A stretch of DNA of 64,000 bases from Flavobacterium antarcticum DSM 19726 (GTDB taxonomy: Bacteria; Bacteroidota; Bacteroidia; Flavobacteriales; Flavobacteriaceae): assembly GCF_000419685.1 (NCBI RefSeq), contig NZ_ATTM01000001.1, positions 186,001 through 250,000 on the forward strand, given 5' to 3'. This document shows positions 44,503-53,339 of the stretch, one piece after another. The notes under the pieces are model-generated. The model saw only the letters and a list, made by a program, of their open reading frames with translations. It made no database searches and was not told where the DNA came from. Numbering within the stretch: the stretch's first letter is position 1; every line of letters begins with the position of its first letter. A program made the translations under genes and the position numbers.

Positions 44503-45585
44503 ATGGAAATTACAGCAGCAAACAGAAAATGGTTGGACAACTTAAATTTGTCGCATCCATTAGTTCTCGCAGGACCTTGCAGTGCCGAAACCGAGGCACA
44601 AGTTTTACAAATAGCACGCGAATTAAAAGATTCAGATGTGTCTATCTTTAGAGCAGGGATTTGGAAACCACGCACAAGACCAGGAGGTTTTGAAGGCGTT
44701 GGCGCGATTGGTTTAAAGTGGCTCCAAAAAGCAAAAGCAGAAACAGGAATGTTAATGGCGGTGGAAGTGGCTAATGCAGCTCACGTAAAATTAGCGCTCG
44801 AACACGACATCGACGTTTTGTGGATTGGCGCTCGAACTACTGTAAATCCTTTTGCGGTGCAAGAAATTGCAGATGCGTTGCAAAACACGGATAAAATTGT
44901 TTTGGTCAAAAACCCTGTCAATCCTGATTTAAGTTTGTGGATTGGTGGTGTAGAACGTTTGTATGGTGCGGGAATTAAAAACTTAGGCGTTATTCACCGT
45001 GGATTTTCGGTGTATGAAAAAACCAAATACCGCAATAATCCGGAATGGCAAGTGGCAATTGATTTGCAAAATCGTTTTCCCTTATTACCCTTAATTTGCG
45101 ATCCATCGCACATTGCAGGTCGACGCGATTTGATTCACGAAATTTCGCAACAAGCGTTAGATTTGAATTACGATGGTTTAATGATTGAAACCCACATTGA
45201 TCCTGATAATGCTTGGAGTGATGCAGCTCAACAAGTCACGCCAGACCGACTGAAAGAAATTTTCGAAGAATTAAAAGTGAAAAATAAAAGCTGTGAAAGC
45301 GCCAATTATAAAATAGAAATCGCCCAACTTCGTGCTAAAATTGATGCTTCAGACAGTAAGCTTTTAGAAATTATGGGCCAACGAATGCAAATTTCGGAAG
45401 CCATTGGTAATTTGAAGAAAGACAATAAAATTTCTGTATTGCAAAATCAGCGTTGGATGGAAATTCTAGACCGAATGAAACAGGAGGGAAGTCAGAAAGG
45501 ATTGAGTGAGGAATTTATCTTGAGTTTTTTCAAAGCAATTCACCAAGAAAGTATCAGTCATCAAGAGAAAGTGATAAATAAATAG
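44503..45585 (+). CDS. Bifunctional DAHP synthase / chorismate mutase
   Basis: This 360-residue enzyme joins the first step of the shikimate pathway to the branch toward Phe and Tyr. Residues 1-260 are a type I-beta DAHP synthase: VLAGPCSAETEAQ, FRAGIWKPRTRPGGFEGVG, WIGARTTVNPF, VKNPVNPDL, CDPSHIAGRRDL and MIETHIDPDNAWSDA. Residues 275-350 are an AroQ-type chorismate mutase (LRAKIDASDSKLLEIMGQRMQISEAIG). The same order is known from Porphyromonas gingivalis, where the mutase domain mediates feedback by prephenate. aroA lies 10 kb downstream. Confidence 0.95.
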   Translation: MEITAANRKWLDNLNLSHPLVLAGPCSAETEAQVLQIARELKDSDVSIFRAGIWKPRTRPGGFEGVGAIGLKWLQKAKAETGMLMAVEVANAAHVKLALEHDIDVLWIGARTTVNPFAVQEIADALQNTDKIVLVKNPVNPDLSLWIGGVERLYGAGIKNLGVIHRGFSVYEKTKYRNNPEWQVAIDLQNRFPLLPLICDPSHIAGRRDLIHEISQQALDLNYDGLMIETHIDPDNAWSDAAQQVTPDRLKEIFEELKVKNKSCESANYKIEIAQLRAKIDASDSKLLEIMGQRMQISEAIGNLKKDNKISVLQNQRWMEILDRMKQEGSQKGLSEEFILSFFKAIHQESISHQEKVINK

Positions 45586-45621
45586 TTTTTTAGTAAAAAT
45601 TCTTCAAATTATTGTGTTATA

Positions 45622-45666
45622 AAGATGGTTTTTTTGTAATATCGCAACCTAAAAAAAAACCATCTT
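45622..45666. terminator. Inverted repeat between the DAHP synthase gene and the next gene
   Basis: AAGATGGTTTTTTT (45622-45635) and AAAAAAACCATCTT (45653-45666) are 14-bp perfect arms with a 17-base loop. It could be the terminator of the DAHP synthase gene or a leader hairpin of the next gene, whose ATG is 13 bases on. Confidence 0.5.
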
Positions 45667-45678
45667 ACACAAACACTT

Positions 45679-47334
45679 ATGAAGAGACTATTACTCGTTG
45701 CAACCTTCCTTCTTTTGGGAACCTCAGGGTTTTACGCCCAGAATAAATTAGACAAAATTAACTTGACCTACGGAGACGAATTAGCGGACGATGGTCAGAA
45801 AATTGTCAAAATCATCGGTGAAAATGATGATAAAATCTACGCACTCGCTCTTAAAAAAGATGATTTTTTCATCAAAATTTTCGAATCTTCGACGATGAAA
45901 ATGATTTCTTCAAATGCAATCGTAATTCCTAATTTGAATGGAAAAGAAGTTGAATTTGAAGATATTTATTTGCTCAATGGAAAATTATACGCTATTGGAA
46001 GTACGTACAATAGAAAAGAAAAAATCTTCAATCTTGTGGGAACAGAAGTTTCTGATAAAGGAATTTTAAGTAAAACAGGTGCAACATTATTTAGTGCTGA
46101 GGTTGAAAAAAAGTCCTTGCGAGGTAATTTTTACATGAAATTAGCAAATGACGAGAATAGTTTACTGATTATGCATACTTCATTATTTAAAAAAGAAGAT
46201 GCGGTAAAATATGAAATCAAACTTTTTGACGACAAACTGCAAACAATCTTTACCAATGTTGAAAAAGTCCAGTTTGATGACTCTTCTAAAAAAGATTTTG
46301 AATTTACCATTGCCGACTTTGAACTCAATTTTCAAAACGACGCATTTGTAGTTGTTAATGAAAGTTACCGTGATTCTAAGAAAAAAGAACACGTGGAGAA
46401 ATTTCAAATTTTTGCCTTTAAAAAAGCAAATAATTACCAAAAAGAAATTGTCAACATCGATTTAAAAGGAAATTCAATTATTAATTGTAAAATGATTTCA
46501 ACAAATAAAAACACATTGAAATTAGTTGGCTTTTATTCCGAAGTTCGCGAAAGCGGAAGAGCAAATTTAGAATTGAAAGGCGTTTACAATGCTTCAGTTG
46601 ACATGAGTTCAAATGCAGCAGCTCCAGTTAAATTTAATGAGTTTGACTATCCTACTAAAGTTAAATTGATTGGGGAACGAAGAGCTAAAAAGGGCAAGGA
46701 TGTGAAACCATTGTATAACATCACAAATCTTATTGAGAGAAACGACGGCGGATTAATTATTTTATCTGAATACCAAATGATTGTTGTAGGACAAAGTTCA
46801 GGAATAGGACCTTTGGCATTTACACCGGTAACTTACATAAAAAATGAGATTATTGTTACTTCTTTAAATCCGGACGGTTCACTTCAGTGGAGTAATGTTA
46901 TTCCAAAAGAGCAAACTGCTTCTGTGACGACCATGTCATTTAATCTTTTTATTGGAGCCCAATCGGGATCATTTAGTGTTGGAATGGCAATTTCAATTCC
47001 TTTAGCACAATTGGGAAAAGGACCTGAATATTTGGGTGCGATTCCAATTTATGCAGACGACAAGTTAAGCGTGGTAATAAATGACCATGTTAAAAACAAA
47101 GGAATTACTGATATTGAGAAAATAAAATCAATGGGTAATTATAACAATGCCGTTCCTTCTATGTTTGTCTTCAACGAAAATGGAACAATGGAGCGTAAAG
47201 ATCCTGAAGAAGCGATTAAAAACGAACTAGTGATCAGGCCCGGCGTTTATTACAGAAAAACGAGCAAAGAATACATTACTTATTCCTCTCGCAGAAAGAA
47301 AGATAAGCTTGGAAGAATGATTATTGAAGATTAA
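45679..47334 (+). CDS. Exported protein of unknown function
   Basis: I do not recognise the family. This 551-residue protein has a signal peptide (to GFYAQ, about residue 21) and a mature part built of repeating beta-type blades (for example IYALALKKDDFFIKIFESS; GGLIILSEYQMIVVGQS), so a beta-propeller-like fold is likely. It has a short hydrophobic and Gly-rich stretch (about 415-440, FNLFIGAQSGSFSVGMAISI) and a basic end (SSRRKKDKLGRM). It stands alone with a terminator. The DAHP synthase neighbour gives no functional hint. Confidence 0.78.
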   Translation: MKRLLLVATFLLLGTSGFYAQNKLDKINLTYGDELADDGQKIVKIIGENDDKIYALALKKDDFFIKIFESSTMKMISSNAIVIPNLNGKEVEFEDIYLLNGKLYAIGSTYNRKEKIFNLVGTEVSDKGILSKTGATLFSAEVEKKSLRGNFYMKLANDENSLLIMHTSLFKKEDAVKYEIKLFDDKLQTIFTNVEKVQFDDSSKKDFEFTIADFELNFQNDAFVVVNESYRDSKKKEHVEKFQIFAFKKANNYQKEIVNIDLKGNSIINCKMISTNKNTLKLVGFYSEVRESGRANLELKGVYNASVDMSSNAAAPVKFNEFDYPTKVKLIGERRAKKGKDVKPLYNITNLIERNDGGLIILSEYQMIVVGQSSGIGPLAFTPVTYIKNEIIVTSLNPDGSLQWSNVIPKEQTASVTTMSFNLFIGAQSGSFSVGMAISIPLAQLGKGPEYLGAIPIYADDKLSVVINDHVKNKGITDIEKIKSMGNYNNAVPSMFVFNENGTMERKDPEEAIKNELVIRPGVYYRKTSKEYITYSSRRKKDKLGRMIIED

Positions 47335-47344
47335 AAAAATAGTA

Positions 47345-47378
47345 AAAGGACTGATTTATTTCAGTCTTTTTTTTTTAC
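47345..47378 (+). terminator. Terminator after the 45679-47334 gene
   Basis: GACTGA and TCAGTC form a short stem flanked by AAAAG and TTTT. It is followed by a run of about ten T residues. Confidence 0.75.
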
Positions 47379-47422
47379 CTTTTTTTGAAATAATCGACTA
47401 ACACTATATTAAGAATAAGTTT

Positions 47423-47430
47423 TACCTTTG
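47423..47430 (+). promoter_or_regulatory. -7 box of rsgA (leaderless)
   Basis: TACCTTTG, an exact TAnnTTTG box, ends four bases before the ATG at 47435. The mRNA would begin at or within one base of the start codon. No exact TTTG is at -33. Confidence 0.55.
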
Positions 47431-47434
47431 CCCC

Positions 47435-48418
47435 ATGACTGGAATTGTTTATAAATCTACTGGAAGTTGGTACACCGTTAAAGGTTCGGATGGTAAATTC
47501 ACTGAATGCCGTATTAAAGGTAAGTTTCGGATGAAGGGAATTAAAAGTACAAATCCCATTGCCGTTGGCGACCATGTGGATTATGAACTTGACGAAACTT
47601 CGGATAAAGTAACGGGTTCTATTCATAAAATTCACGAAAGAACGAATTACATTGTTCGGAAATCGGTGAATTTATCGCACCAAATGCACATTATCGCGTC
47701 AAATATTGATCGTGTTTTTTTATTGATTACGATTAATAATCCTCCAACGACTTTCAACTTTATCGATCGGTTTTTGGTTACAGCGGAAGCCTACGGAATT
47801 GAAACTATTTTAGTGTTTAATAAAATAGACACCTTTGATGAAGCTACATTGGATGAGCAGTTGTACATGCAATATGTTTATGAGCAAATAGGATACGAAT
47901 GCCTCCGAGTTTCTTCAACAGAAATGAAAGGTGTTGAAAAGTTAAAGGAATTGATGACTGGCAAAGTGAGTATGTTTTCTGGCCATTCTGGAGTAGGGAA
48001 ATCTACTTTAGTAAATGCAATGGAGCCTTCGCTGCATCTAAAAACGAAAGTAATTTCAGAAGCGAGTAAACAAGGACAACACACTACAACTTTTGCCGAG
48101 ATGTATGATTTGAGTTTTGACGCTCGAATTATTGACACGCCTGGAATCAAAGGTTTCGGAATGGTTGACATGGAACCGTCAGAAATCAGCGGCTATTTTC
48201 CTGAATTTTTTAAACTACAAGACCAGTGTAAATTCAATAATTGTTTGCACAAAGAAGAACCGCATTGTGCTATAAAAAATGCACTCGAAAAAGATGAAAT
48301 CGCTTGGTCGCGTTACCGAAGTTACCTCAAAATCTTAGAAGGCGACGACGATCATTACCGAACGGATATTTACAACGACGACAGAGTAGCCAGCGATGAT
48401 ACTAGAAAAAGTGAGTAA
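47435..48418 (+). CDS. rsgA: Small-ribosomal-subunit-dependent GTPase RsgA
   Basis: RsgA (327 residues) is the GTPase that checks late 30S maturation. An OB fold (1-80, VYKSTGSWYTVKGSDGK) precedes a circularly permuted GTPase domain: the G4 motif FNKID comes first, then G1 SGHSGVGKST, then G3 DTPGIKGFG. A zinc knuckle follows (CKFNNCLHKEEPHCAIK, about 262-278) and then a helical tail. The start MTGIVYKSTG is the family's usual one and sits right behind a -7 box, implying a leaderless mRNA. Confidence 0.96.
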   Translation: MTGIVYKSTGSWYTVKGSDGKFTECRIKGKFRMKGIKSTNPIAVGDHVDYELDETSDKVTGSIHKIHERTNYIVRKSVNLSHQMHIIASNIDRVFLLITINNPPTTFNFIDRFLVTAEAYGIETILVFNKIDTFDEATLDEQLYMQYVYEQIGYECLRVSSTEMKGVEKLKELMTGKVSMFSGHSGVGKSTLVNAMEPSLHLKTKVISEASKQGQHTTTFAEMYDLSFDARIIDTPGIKGFGMVDMEPSEISGYFPEFFKLQDQCKFNNCLHKEEPHCAIKNALEKDEIAWSRYRSYLKILEGDDDHYRTDIYNDDRVASDDTRKSE

Positions 48419-48539
48419 ATAAGTAGTCAGTGTTCAGATTTTTAGTGCTCAGTATTCAATGGAACTTAAATTGCTGAAATGGTTTTCTATTCGTAATTTA
48501 TAAACATACATCATAAGTCTTAAATCAAATATCTCGTAA

Positions 48540-48992
48540 ATGAAAGCTGTAATTCAACGCGTTACTTCTGCATCTGTTACTATTGAAAATCAAATTACTG
48601 CTCAAATTCAATCGGGATTACTTGTTTTAATTGGTATTGAAAATGCTGATGCTCTAGAAGACATTCAATGGTTGAGTTCAAAAATCACAAACCTTCGGAT
48701 TTTTGCTGACGAAGAAGGAGTAATGAATAAATCGGTAAAAGATACCGATGGCGAAATACTCGTGGTCAGTCAATTTACACTTCATGCTTCCACAAAAAAA
48801 GGAAACCGACCTTCCTACATTAAAGCTGCAAAAGCTGAAATATCTATTACTTTATACGAAGCTTTTTTAAAGCAAATTCAAATTGATTTAGGTAAACCTG
48901 TTCAGTCCGGCACTTTTGGAGCGGATATGAAAGTTGCGTTATTAAACGATGGTCCTGTAACCTTACTAATGGATTCTAAAAATAAAGAATGA
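48540..48992 (+). CDS. dtd: D-aminoacyl-tRNA deacylase
   Basis: Dtd (150 residues) hydrolyses D-amino acids mischarged on tRNA. The motifs are MKAVIQRVTSASVTIEN at the start, SQFTLHASTKKGNRPSY (SQxT active-site segment) and SGTFGADMKVALLNDGPVT. It lies 121 bp after rsgA. The last 35 bases of its coding region belong to a 73-bp sequence repeated exactly 2.4 kb downstream at 51345-51417. Confidence 0.96.
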   Translation: MKAVIQRVTSASVTIENQITAQIQSGLLVLIGIENADALEDIQWLSSKITNLRIFADEEGVMNKSVKDTDGEILVVSQFTLHASTKKGNRPSYIKAAKAEISITLYEAFLKQIQIDLGKPVQSGTFGADMKVALLNDGPVTLLMDSKNKE

Positions 48993-49030
48993 ATTGTTAA
49001 TTATTTCTAAATAAAAATTATATTTTTGAA
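48958..49030 (+). repeat. 73-bp perfect direct repeat, copy 1 (end of dtd and promoter)
   Basis: This copy covers the last codons of dtd (from TAACCTTACTAATGG), its TGA stop and the following 38 bp up to TATTTTTGAA, which holds a -7 promoter box. It is identical base for base to 51345-51417. The DUF3857 gene at 49250-51292 lies between the copies. Confidence 0.9.
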
Positions 49031-49249
49031 GCTGTTATCACAAATTTTAGTGTGATTCGTTATTGCAGTTGGTATCATTTCAAAAAAATGAATCTCCTGC
49101 AGAAGGAAAATAATTTAACCAACTTAGAATATGCTCTCGAAGTAAAAATGTTCTATTGTCAATACATTTTTATAGGTAAGTGAAGCGTATTTGAGGTGGA
49201 GTTAGAAAAAACAATTTGCCAGCTTTTCTATTAAATCAAAATCAATATT
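49031..49249. other. Intergenic region inside the repeat-bracketed segment
   Basis: It holds ATCACA-N8-TGTGAT (a 6-bp inverted repeat near 49037) and an open frame of 31 codons (49088-49183) without family resemblance or a promoter. I see no RNA gene here. Confidence 0.4.
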
Positions 49250-51292
49250 ATGAAATATCTAAACACAAAAAAAGTAGGGACAAACGTTTTAAAAAAAATG
49301 TTTTTTATTGGAATCCTGCTTGGTTTTATTTCAGTTAATGCACAAGAATTTGAGTTGGGAAAAGTTTCGGTGAAAGAGTTAGAAGAAAAAGAGCATCCGA
49401 AAGACAGTTCGGCAATTGCGGCATTATTGTATAATAAAGGAAAAACCTATTTTAAATATACGGATAAAGATGGATTTACAATTGTAACCGAAGTAGAGGC
49501 ACGTCTCAAGATTTATAAAAAAGAAGGTTATGATTGGGCTACTAAAGCTGTGGAATTTTATATTGGTTCAAATCCTGTAGAACAAGTTTGGTTTTCAAAA
49601 GCGATTACGTACAATCTTGTCGATGGGAAAATTGAGAAAACAAAGTTAAAAAGCGACGGAGAATTTAAGGAAAAGAAAAATAAATTTTGGGGCCTTTCAA
49701 AAATGACAATGCCAAATGTTAAGGAAGGGTCAGTAATTGAATATAGATATACGATCGAATCTCCATTTATAGGCACTTTTCCTGAATGGAAATTTCAAGA
49801 TAAAATTCCGGTTAATTACTCAGAATACACAACGGATATTCCAGAATATTATAAATACAATAGTTTTTTTAAAGGATTTCTGACACCTGTAGTTACAAAA
49901 TCATTTAAAAGTAATTCAGTTGTTATTAACGCTAAACAAAGGAACGGTTCGCTTAAAGTTTCAACATCGTTTTCAAATGATAAAATAGAGTTTCAATCGA
50001 ACGTGGTAAAGTATGTTATAAAAAATATAGATGCGGCAAAGGATGAAGAATTTGTAACTAATATCGAAAATTATTCTTCTTCAGTAATGCACGAATTAGC
50101 TTCGCAAAATTTCCCAAACATGTCGCCAAAGTCATATGCGACTGACTGGGAATCGATTGTTAAAACAATTTACGAAGATGAAAATTTTGGTGGCGAGCTT
50201 AATAAAAAAAATTATTTTGAAGAGGATTTGAATGCAGTTTTATCAAATGTTACTGATAAGAATCAGAAATTATTAGCCATATTTGAATTTGTAAAAGGAC
50301 GAATGAATTGGAATAAATATAATGGATATTACTGTAATGAGGGAGTTAAAATAGCTTACAAACAAAAAACGGGTAATAGTGCAGAAATTAACTTGATGCT
50401 GACTGCTATGCTAAAAAATGCAGGTTTTAACGCAAGACCTGTTTTGGTAAGTACGCGCTCAAATGGAATCGCCTTTTTTCCGAATAAAAGTGCTTACAAT
50501 TATGTTATAACCGCTGTTGAAGACGGTGATATTATTACGCTTTTAGATGCTTCGGACAAATATTCTTTACCAAATCAAATTCCTTTTCGAGCATTAAATT
50601 GGTTTGGAAGATTAATCAGAGCCGATGGCTCTTCTGAAACTATTGATTTAATGCCTAAAATAATTTCTAAAGAAAAAATTTCGTTGACTTATAAAATTGA
50701 TCAAGACGGATCCGTTTCAGGAAAAATCAGAAAAATATATTCAGACTACAATGCCCAAATCTTCAGAAGTGCATATGTTGGCTTAAATGACGAACAATAC
50801 CTTGAAAAATTAGAAAACACCTTTGATAGAATTCAAATTTCTGCATACGAACGTAATAATGAACAGAACATTTATGAGCCAATTCAAGAAAATTTTTCTT
50901 TTACAGGAGGTGATTTTTCTGATGTCGTAGGCGGTAAAATTTTTGTTTCCCCACTGCTTTTTCTTGGTTCAAAAAAAAATCCGTTTGATCAAGAGAAAAG
51001 AGAGTATCCCGTAGACTTCGGATTTCCATTTCAGGACAAATTTAATATTGTAATAGAAATTCCAGAAGGATATATGGTAGAATCAATACCAACTTCTGCT
51101 CATGTAAAAATGGAAAGCAATAGCGCTAGTTTTAAATATCTTTCACAAATTAATGGAAATCAAATTCTTCTTTCAATCACACATGATCTTGAAATTCCAA
51201 TTGTAAATCCAATTGATTATCCTTCTTTAAAAGACTTTTATAAACAAATTGTAGAAAAACAAATGGAGAAGATTGTTCTTAAAAAGATTTGA
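49250..51292 (+). CDS. DUF3857 / transglutaminase-like protein A (active site degenerate)
   Basis: This 680-residue exported protein (signal segment about residues 14-31, MFFIGILLGFISVNAQ) has a DUF3857 domain (about 65-240), a transglutaminase-like domain (about 290-420) and a C-terminal DUF3858-like beta region. Where the catalytic Cys of GDC should be it has Ser377 in GNSAEINLML, and the following His is absent (YNYVITAV), so it is probably not a peptidase or transglutaminase. It is closest to protein C at 53340 but only about half identical. The whole gene lies between two copies of a 73-bp direct repeat. Confidence 0.85.
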   Translation: MKYLNTKKVGTNVLKKMFFIGILLGFISVNAQEFELGKVSVKELEEKEHPKDSSAIAALLYNKGKTYFKYTDKDGFTIVTEVEARLKIYKKEGYDWATKAVEFYIGSNPVEQVWFSKAITYNLVDGKIEKTKLKSDGEFKEKKNKFWGLSKMTMPNVKEGSVIEYRYTIESPFIGTFPEWKFQDKIPVNYSEYTTDIPEYYKYNSFFKGFLTPVVTKSFKSNSVVINAKQRNGSLKVSTSFSNDKIEFQSNVVKYVIKNIDAAKDEEFVTNIENYSSSVMHELASQNFPNMSPKSYATDWESIVKTIYEDENFGGELNKKNYFEEDLNAVLSNVTDKNQKLLAIFEFVKGRMNWNKYNGYYCNEGVKIAYKQKTGNSAEINLMLTAMLKNAGFNARPVLVSTRSNGIAFFPNKSAYNYVITAVEDGDIITLLDASDKYSLPNQIPFRALNWFGRLIRADGSSETIDLMPKIISKEKISLTYKIDQDGSVSGKIRKIYSDYNAQIFRSAYVGLNDEQYLEKLENTFDRIQISAYERNNEQNIYEPIQENFSFTGGDFSDVVGGKIFVSPLLFLGSKKNPFDQEKREYPVDFGFPFQDKFNIVIEIPEGYMVESIPTSAHVKMESNSASFKYLSQINGNQILLSITHDLEIPIVNPIDYPSLKDFYKQIVEKQMEKIVLKKI

Positions 51293-51344
51293 GTCTGAAT
51301 GAAGCTTTAGGAAGATTACATTCAGTAAGTAACTTAAGCATGAA

Positions 51345-51417
51345 TAACCTTACTAATGGATTCTAAAAATAAAGAATGAATTGTTAATTATTTCTAAATA
51401 AAAATTATATTTTTGAA
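51345..51417 (+). repeat. 73-bp perfect direct repeat, copy 2
   Basis: Identical to 48958-49030. Here the dtd codons are not part of a gene, so this copy is a relic of the dtd 3' end followed by the promoter box TATTTTTG (51408-51415), which now serves DUF3857 protein B 16 bp on. Confidence 0.9.
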
Positions 51418-51431
51418 TAAATTTACGTTCC

Positions 51432-53336
51432 ATGAAGTCCTTCTTTACACTGATTTTTATCGCCGCCTCAACTGTATTGTTTTCTCAAAATGAAAATTAT
51501 AATATTTCAATTATTTCTCAAGATTTAATTGAAAACTCCAATGCTGTTGTTCGTTTAAAACAGAAAGACGTTATTATTTCCTCCCGAAAAGCCATGACTG
51601 TTTCTACGAAAAGTGTAGTAACAGTTCTGAATGATAAAGGATTGCGTCACATGGATGCGAGTGAGTACTTTAACAATTCTTCAAAGATAAAATCAATTGA
51701 AGCCGTAATTTTAAACAGAGAGGGAACAGAAATAAAAAAATTGAAACGCCGCGATTTTAAAGAAGTTTCAATCTCAGAAGGTTCCATAATTACCGATAAT
51801 AAATTGGTTTATCTCGACTATATACCCACAATTTATCCCTTTACCATCGTTTTTGAAAGTGTTGTTGAAACTTCAAATACCGCATTTATTCCTTCTTGGT
51901 ATCCTTCAGAATCTACAAATGTTGGAGTGGAAATGGCTTCTGTAACTATTAACTATCTACCTGAGTTGGGGTTTAAATACAAAGAATTAAATTTTGATTC
52001 AGGAGTCAAAATAATTAAAAAGGAAACAGCTAATTCGATAACATTTTCTGCAACAGCAATTCCGCCCTATAAATACGAAGATTATTCGCCATCGTACCAG
52101 AACTTTTTTCCCCACGTCTTGTTTGGTTTGACCGCTTTCAATCTTGAAGGAGTGGAAGGTGTTGCTTCAGATTGGAAATCATTTGGGTCTTGGATGCATG
52201 AAAGCCTTCTTAAAAACACGACGGAACTTCCTTTAGAAACGCAGAATAAAATCAAGCAGTTAGTTGGTATTGAAAAGGATCCGCTTAAAATTACAAAAAT
52301 AATTTACCAATACGTTCAGGACAAAACGCGGTATATAAGCATCCAACTCGGAATTGGCGGATGGAAACCGATGCTTGCAAAGGATGTTGACCGTTTAGGC
52401 TATGGCGATTGTAAAGCGTTGACAAATTATACCCGTTCACTTTTACAAATTGTAGGAGTTCCTTCTTATTATACCGTTATTTATGGCGGCAGTGAAATCA
52501 GAAGTTTGCAGGACGATTTTGTTTCTATGCAAGGGAATCACGTCATTTTGGGTGTGCCAGTCGAGGGTAAAATTCAATGGTTGGAATGCACGAGTCAAGT
52601 AACGCCTTTTGGCTTTCAAGGTGATTTTACCGACAATAGACTGGCATTAATGATCAAACCTGAAGGCGGAGAAATCATTCGTACACATGAATTTATAGCG
52701 GAGAAAAATTCACAGATTAGCTCCGGAAATTTTGCAATTGATAATGCAGGAACATTGAAGGGTTCGGTAACAATCAATTCTAGAGGAATACAATACGACA
52801 GTAAATTTGGCAATGAAGAAAAATCGGCTGAGGAGCGAACGAAATTTTACAAGAATTACTTTTGGCACATCAACAATTTGAATTTAGAGAAAATCAACTT
52901 CACAAATGACAAAGAGAACGTTGAATTTCAAGAAGCCATTTCTTTACAAGCAGCAAATTATGCAACGATCAGCGGCGGTAGAATGATGTTTTCCATAAAT
53001 GCTTTCAATCCGTTAAGAGCGGTTCCACAGCGGTACAGAACTCGAAATAATCCCTTTGAAGTAGATCGTGGTTTCGCTGATTATGATGAAATAACCATTC
53101 AATTGCCGTCCGATTATGCCGTTGAAGCAAAGCCAGATCCTTTTGAAATAAAGAATAAATTTGGACACTACAAAACAGAATATATTTTGACTGCTGATCA
53201 TACCTTGCAGTATAAAAGAACCTATCAATTAAATGCAGGACTTTACGAAAAGGACGAGTACGATACTTTTCGAAAATTTATTGAAAGTATAGGTAAAATG
53301 GATAATGCCAAAATAGTATTGATTAAAAAACCCTAA
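51432..53336 (+). CDS. DUF3857 / transglutaminase-like protein B (active site retained)
   Basis: This 634-residue exported protein (signal peptide to VLFSQ, residue 19) has a DUF3857 domain (about 50-230) and a transglutaminase core (about 270-400). Cys327 in GYGDCKALTNY, His370 in QGNHVILG and an acidic residue in WLECTS give a plausible Cys-His-Asp/Glu triad, so a papain-like thiol hydrolase or transglutaminase activity is possible. It shares its promoter sequence with the downstream end of dtd. It ends 3 bp before protein C. Confidence 0.88.
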   Translation: MKSFFTLIFIAASTVLFSQNENYNISIISQDLIENSNAVVRLKQKDVIISSRKAMTVSTKSVVTVLNDKGLRHMDASEYFNNSSKIKSIEAVILNREGTEIKKLKRRDFKEVSISEGSIITDNKLVYLDYIPTIYPFTIVFESVVETSNTAFIPSWYPSESTNVGVEMASVTINYLPELGFKYKELNFDSGVKIIKKETANSITFSATAIPPYKYEDYSPSYQNFFPHVLFGLTAFNLEGVEGVASDWKSFGSWMHESLLKNTTELPLETQNKIKQLVGIEKDPLKITKIIYQYVQDKTRYISIQLGIGGWKPMLAKDVDRLGYGDCKALTNYTRSLLQIVGVPSYYTVIYGGSEIRSLQDDFVSMQGNHVILGVPVEGKIQWLECTSQVTPFGFQGDFTDNRLALMIKPEGGEIIRTHEFIAEKNSQISSGNFAIDNAGTLKGSVTINSRGIQYDSKFGNEEKSAEERTKFYKNYFWHINNLNLEKINFTNDKENVEFQEAISLQAANYATISGGRMMFSINAFNPLRAVPQRYRTRNNPFEVDRGFADYDEITIQLPSDYAVEAKPDPFEIKNKFGHYKTEYILTADHTLQYKRTYQLNAGLYEKDEYDTFRKFIESIGKMDNAKIVLIKKP

Positions 53337-53339
53337 ATT

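Noticed and set aside
48418..48540. Possible hairpin or small RNA between rsgA and dtd
   Set aside because: Only short degenerate repeats (AGTGTTCAG, AGTGCTCAG, AGTATTCAA) are seen; no stable structure or promoter.
49088..49183. A 31-codon open frame (MNLLQKENNLTNLEY...) between dtd and DUF3857 protein A
   Set aside because: It has no promoter, no family resemblance and no conserved neighbour; chance frames of this size are common in such DNA.
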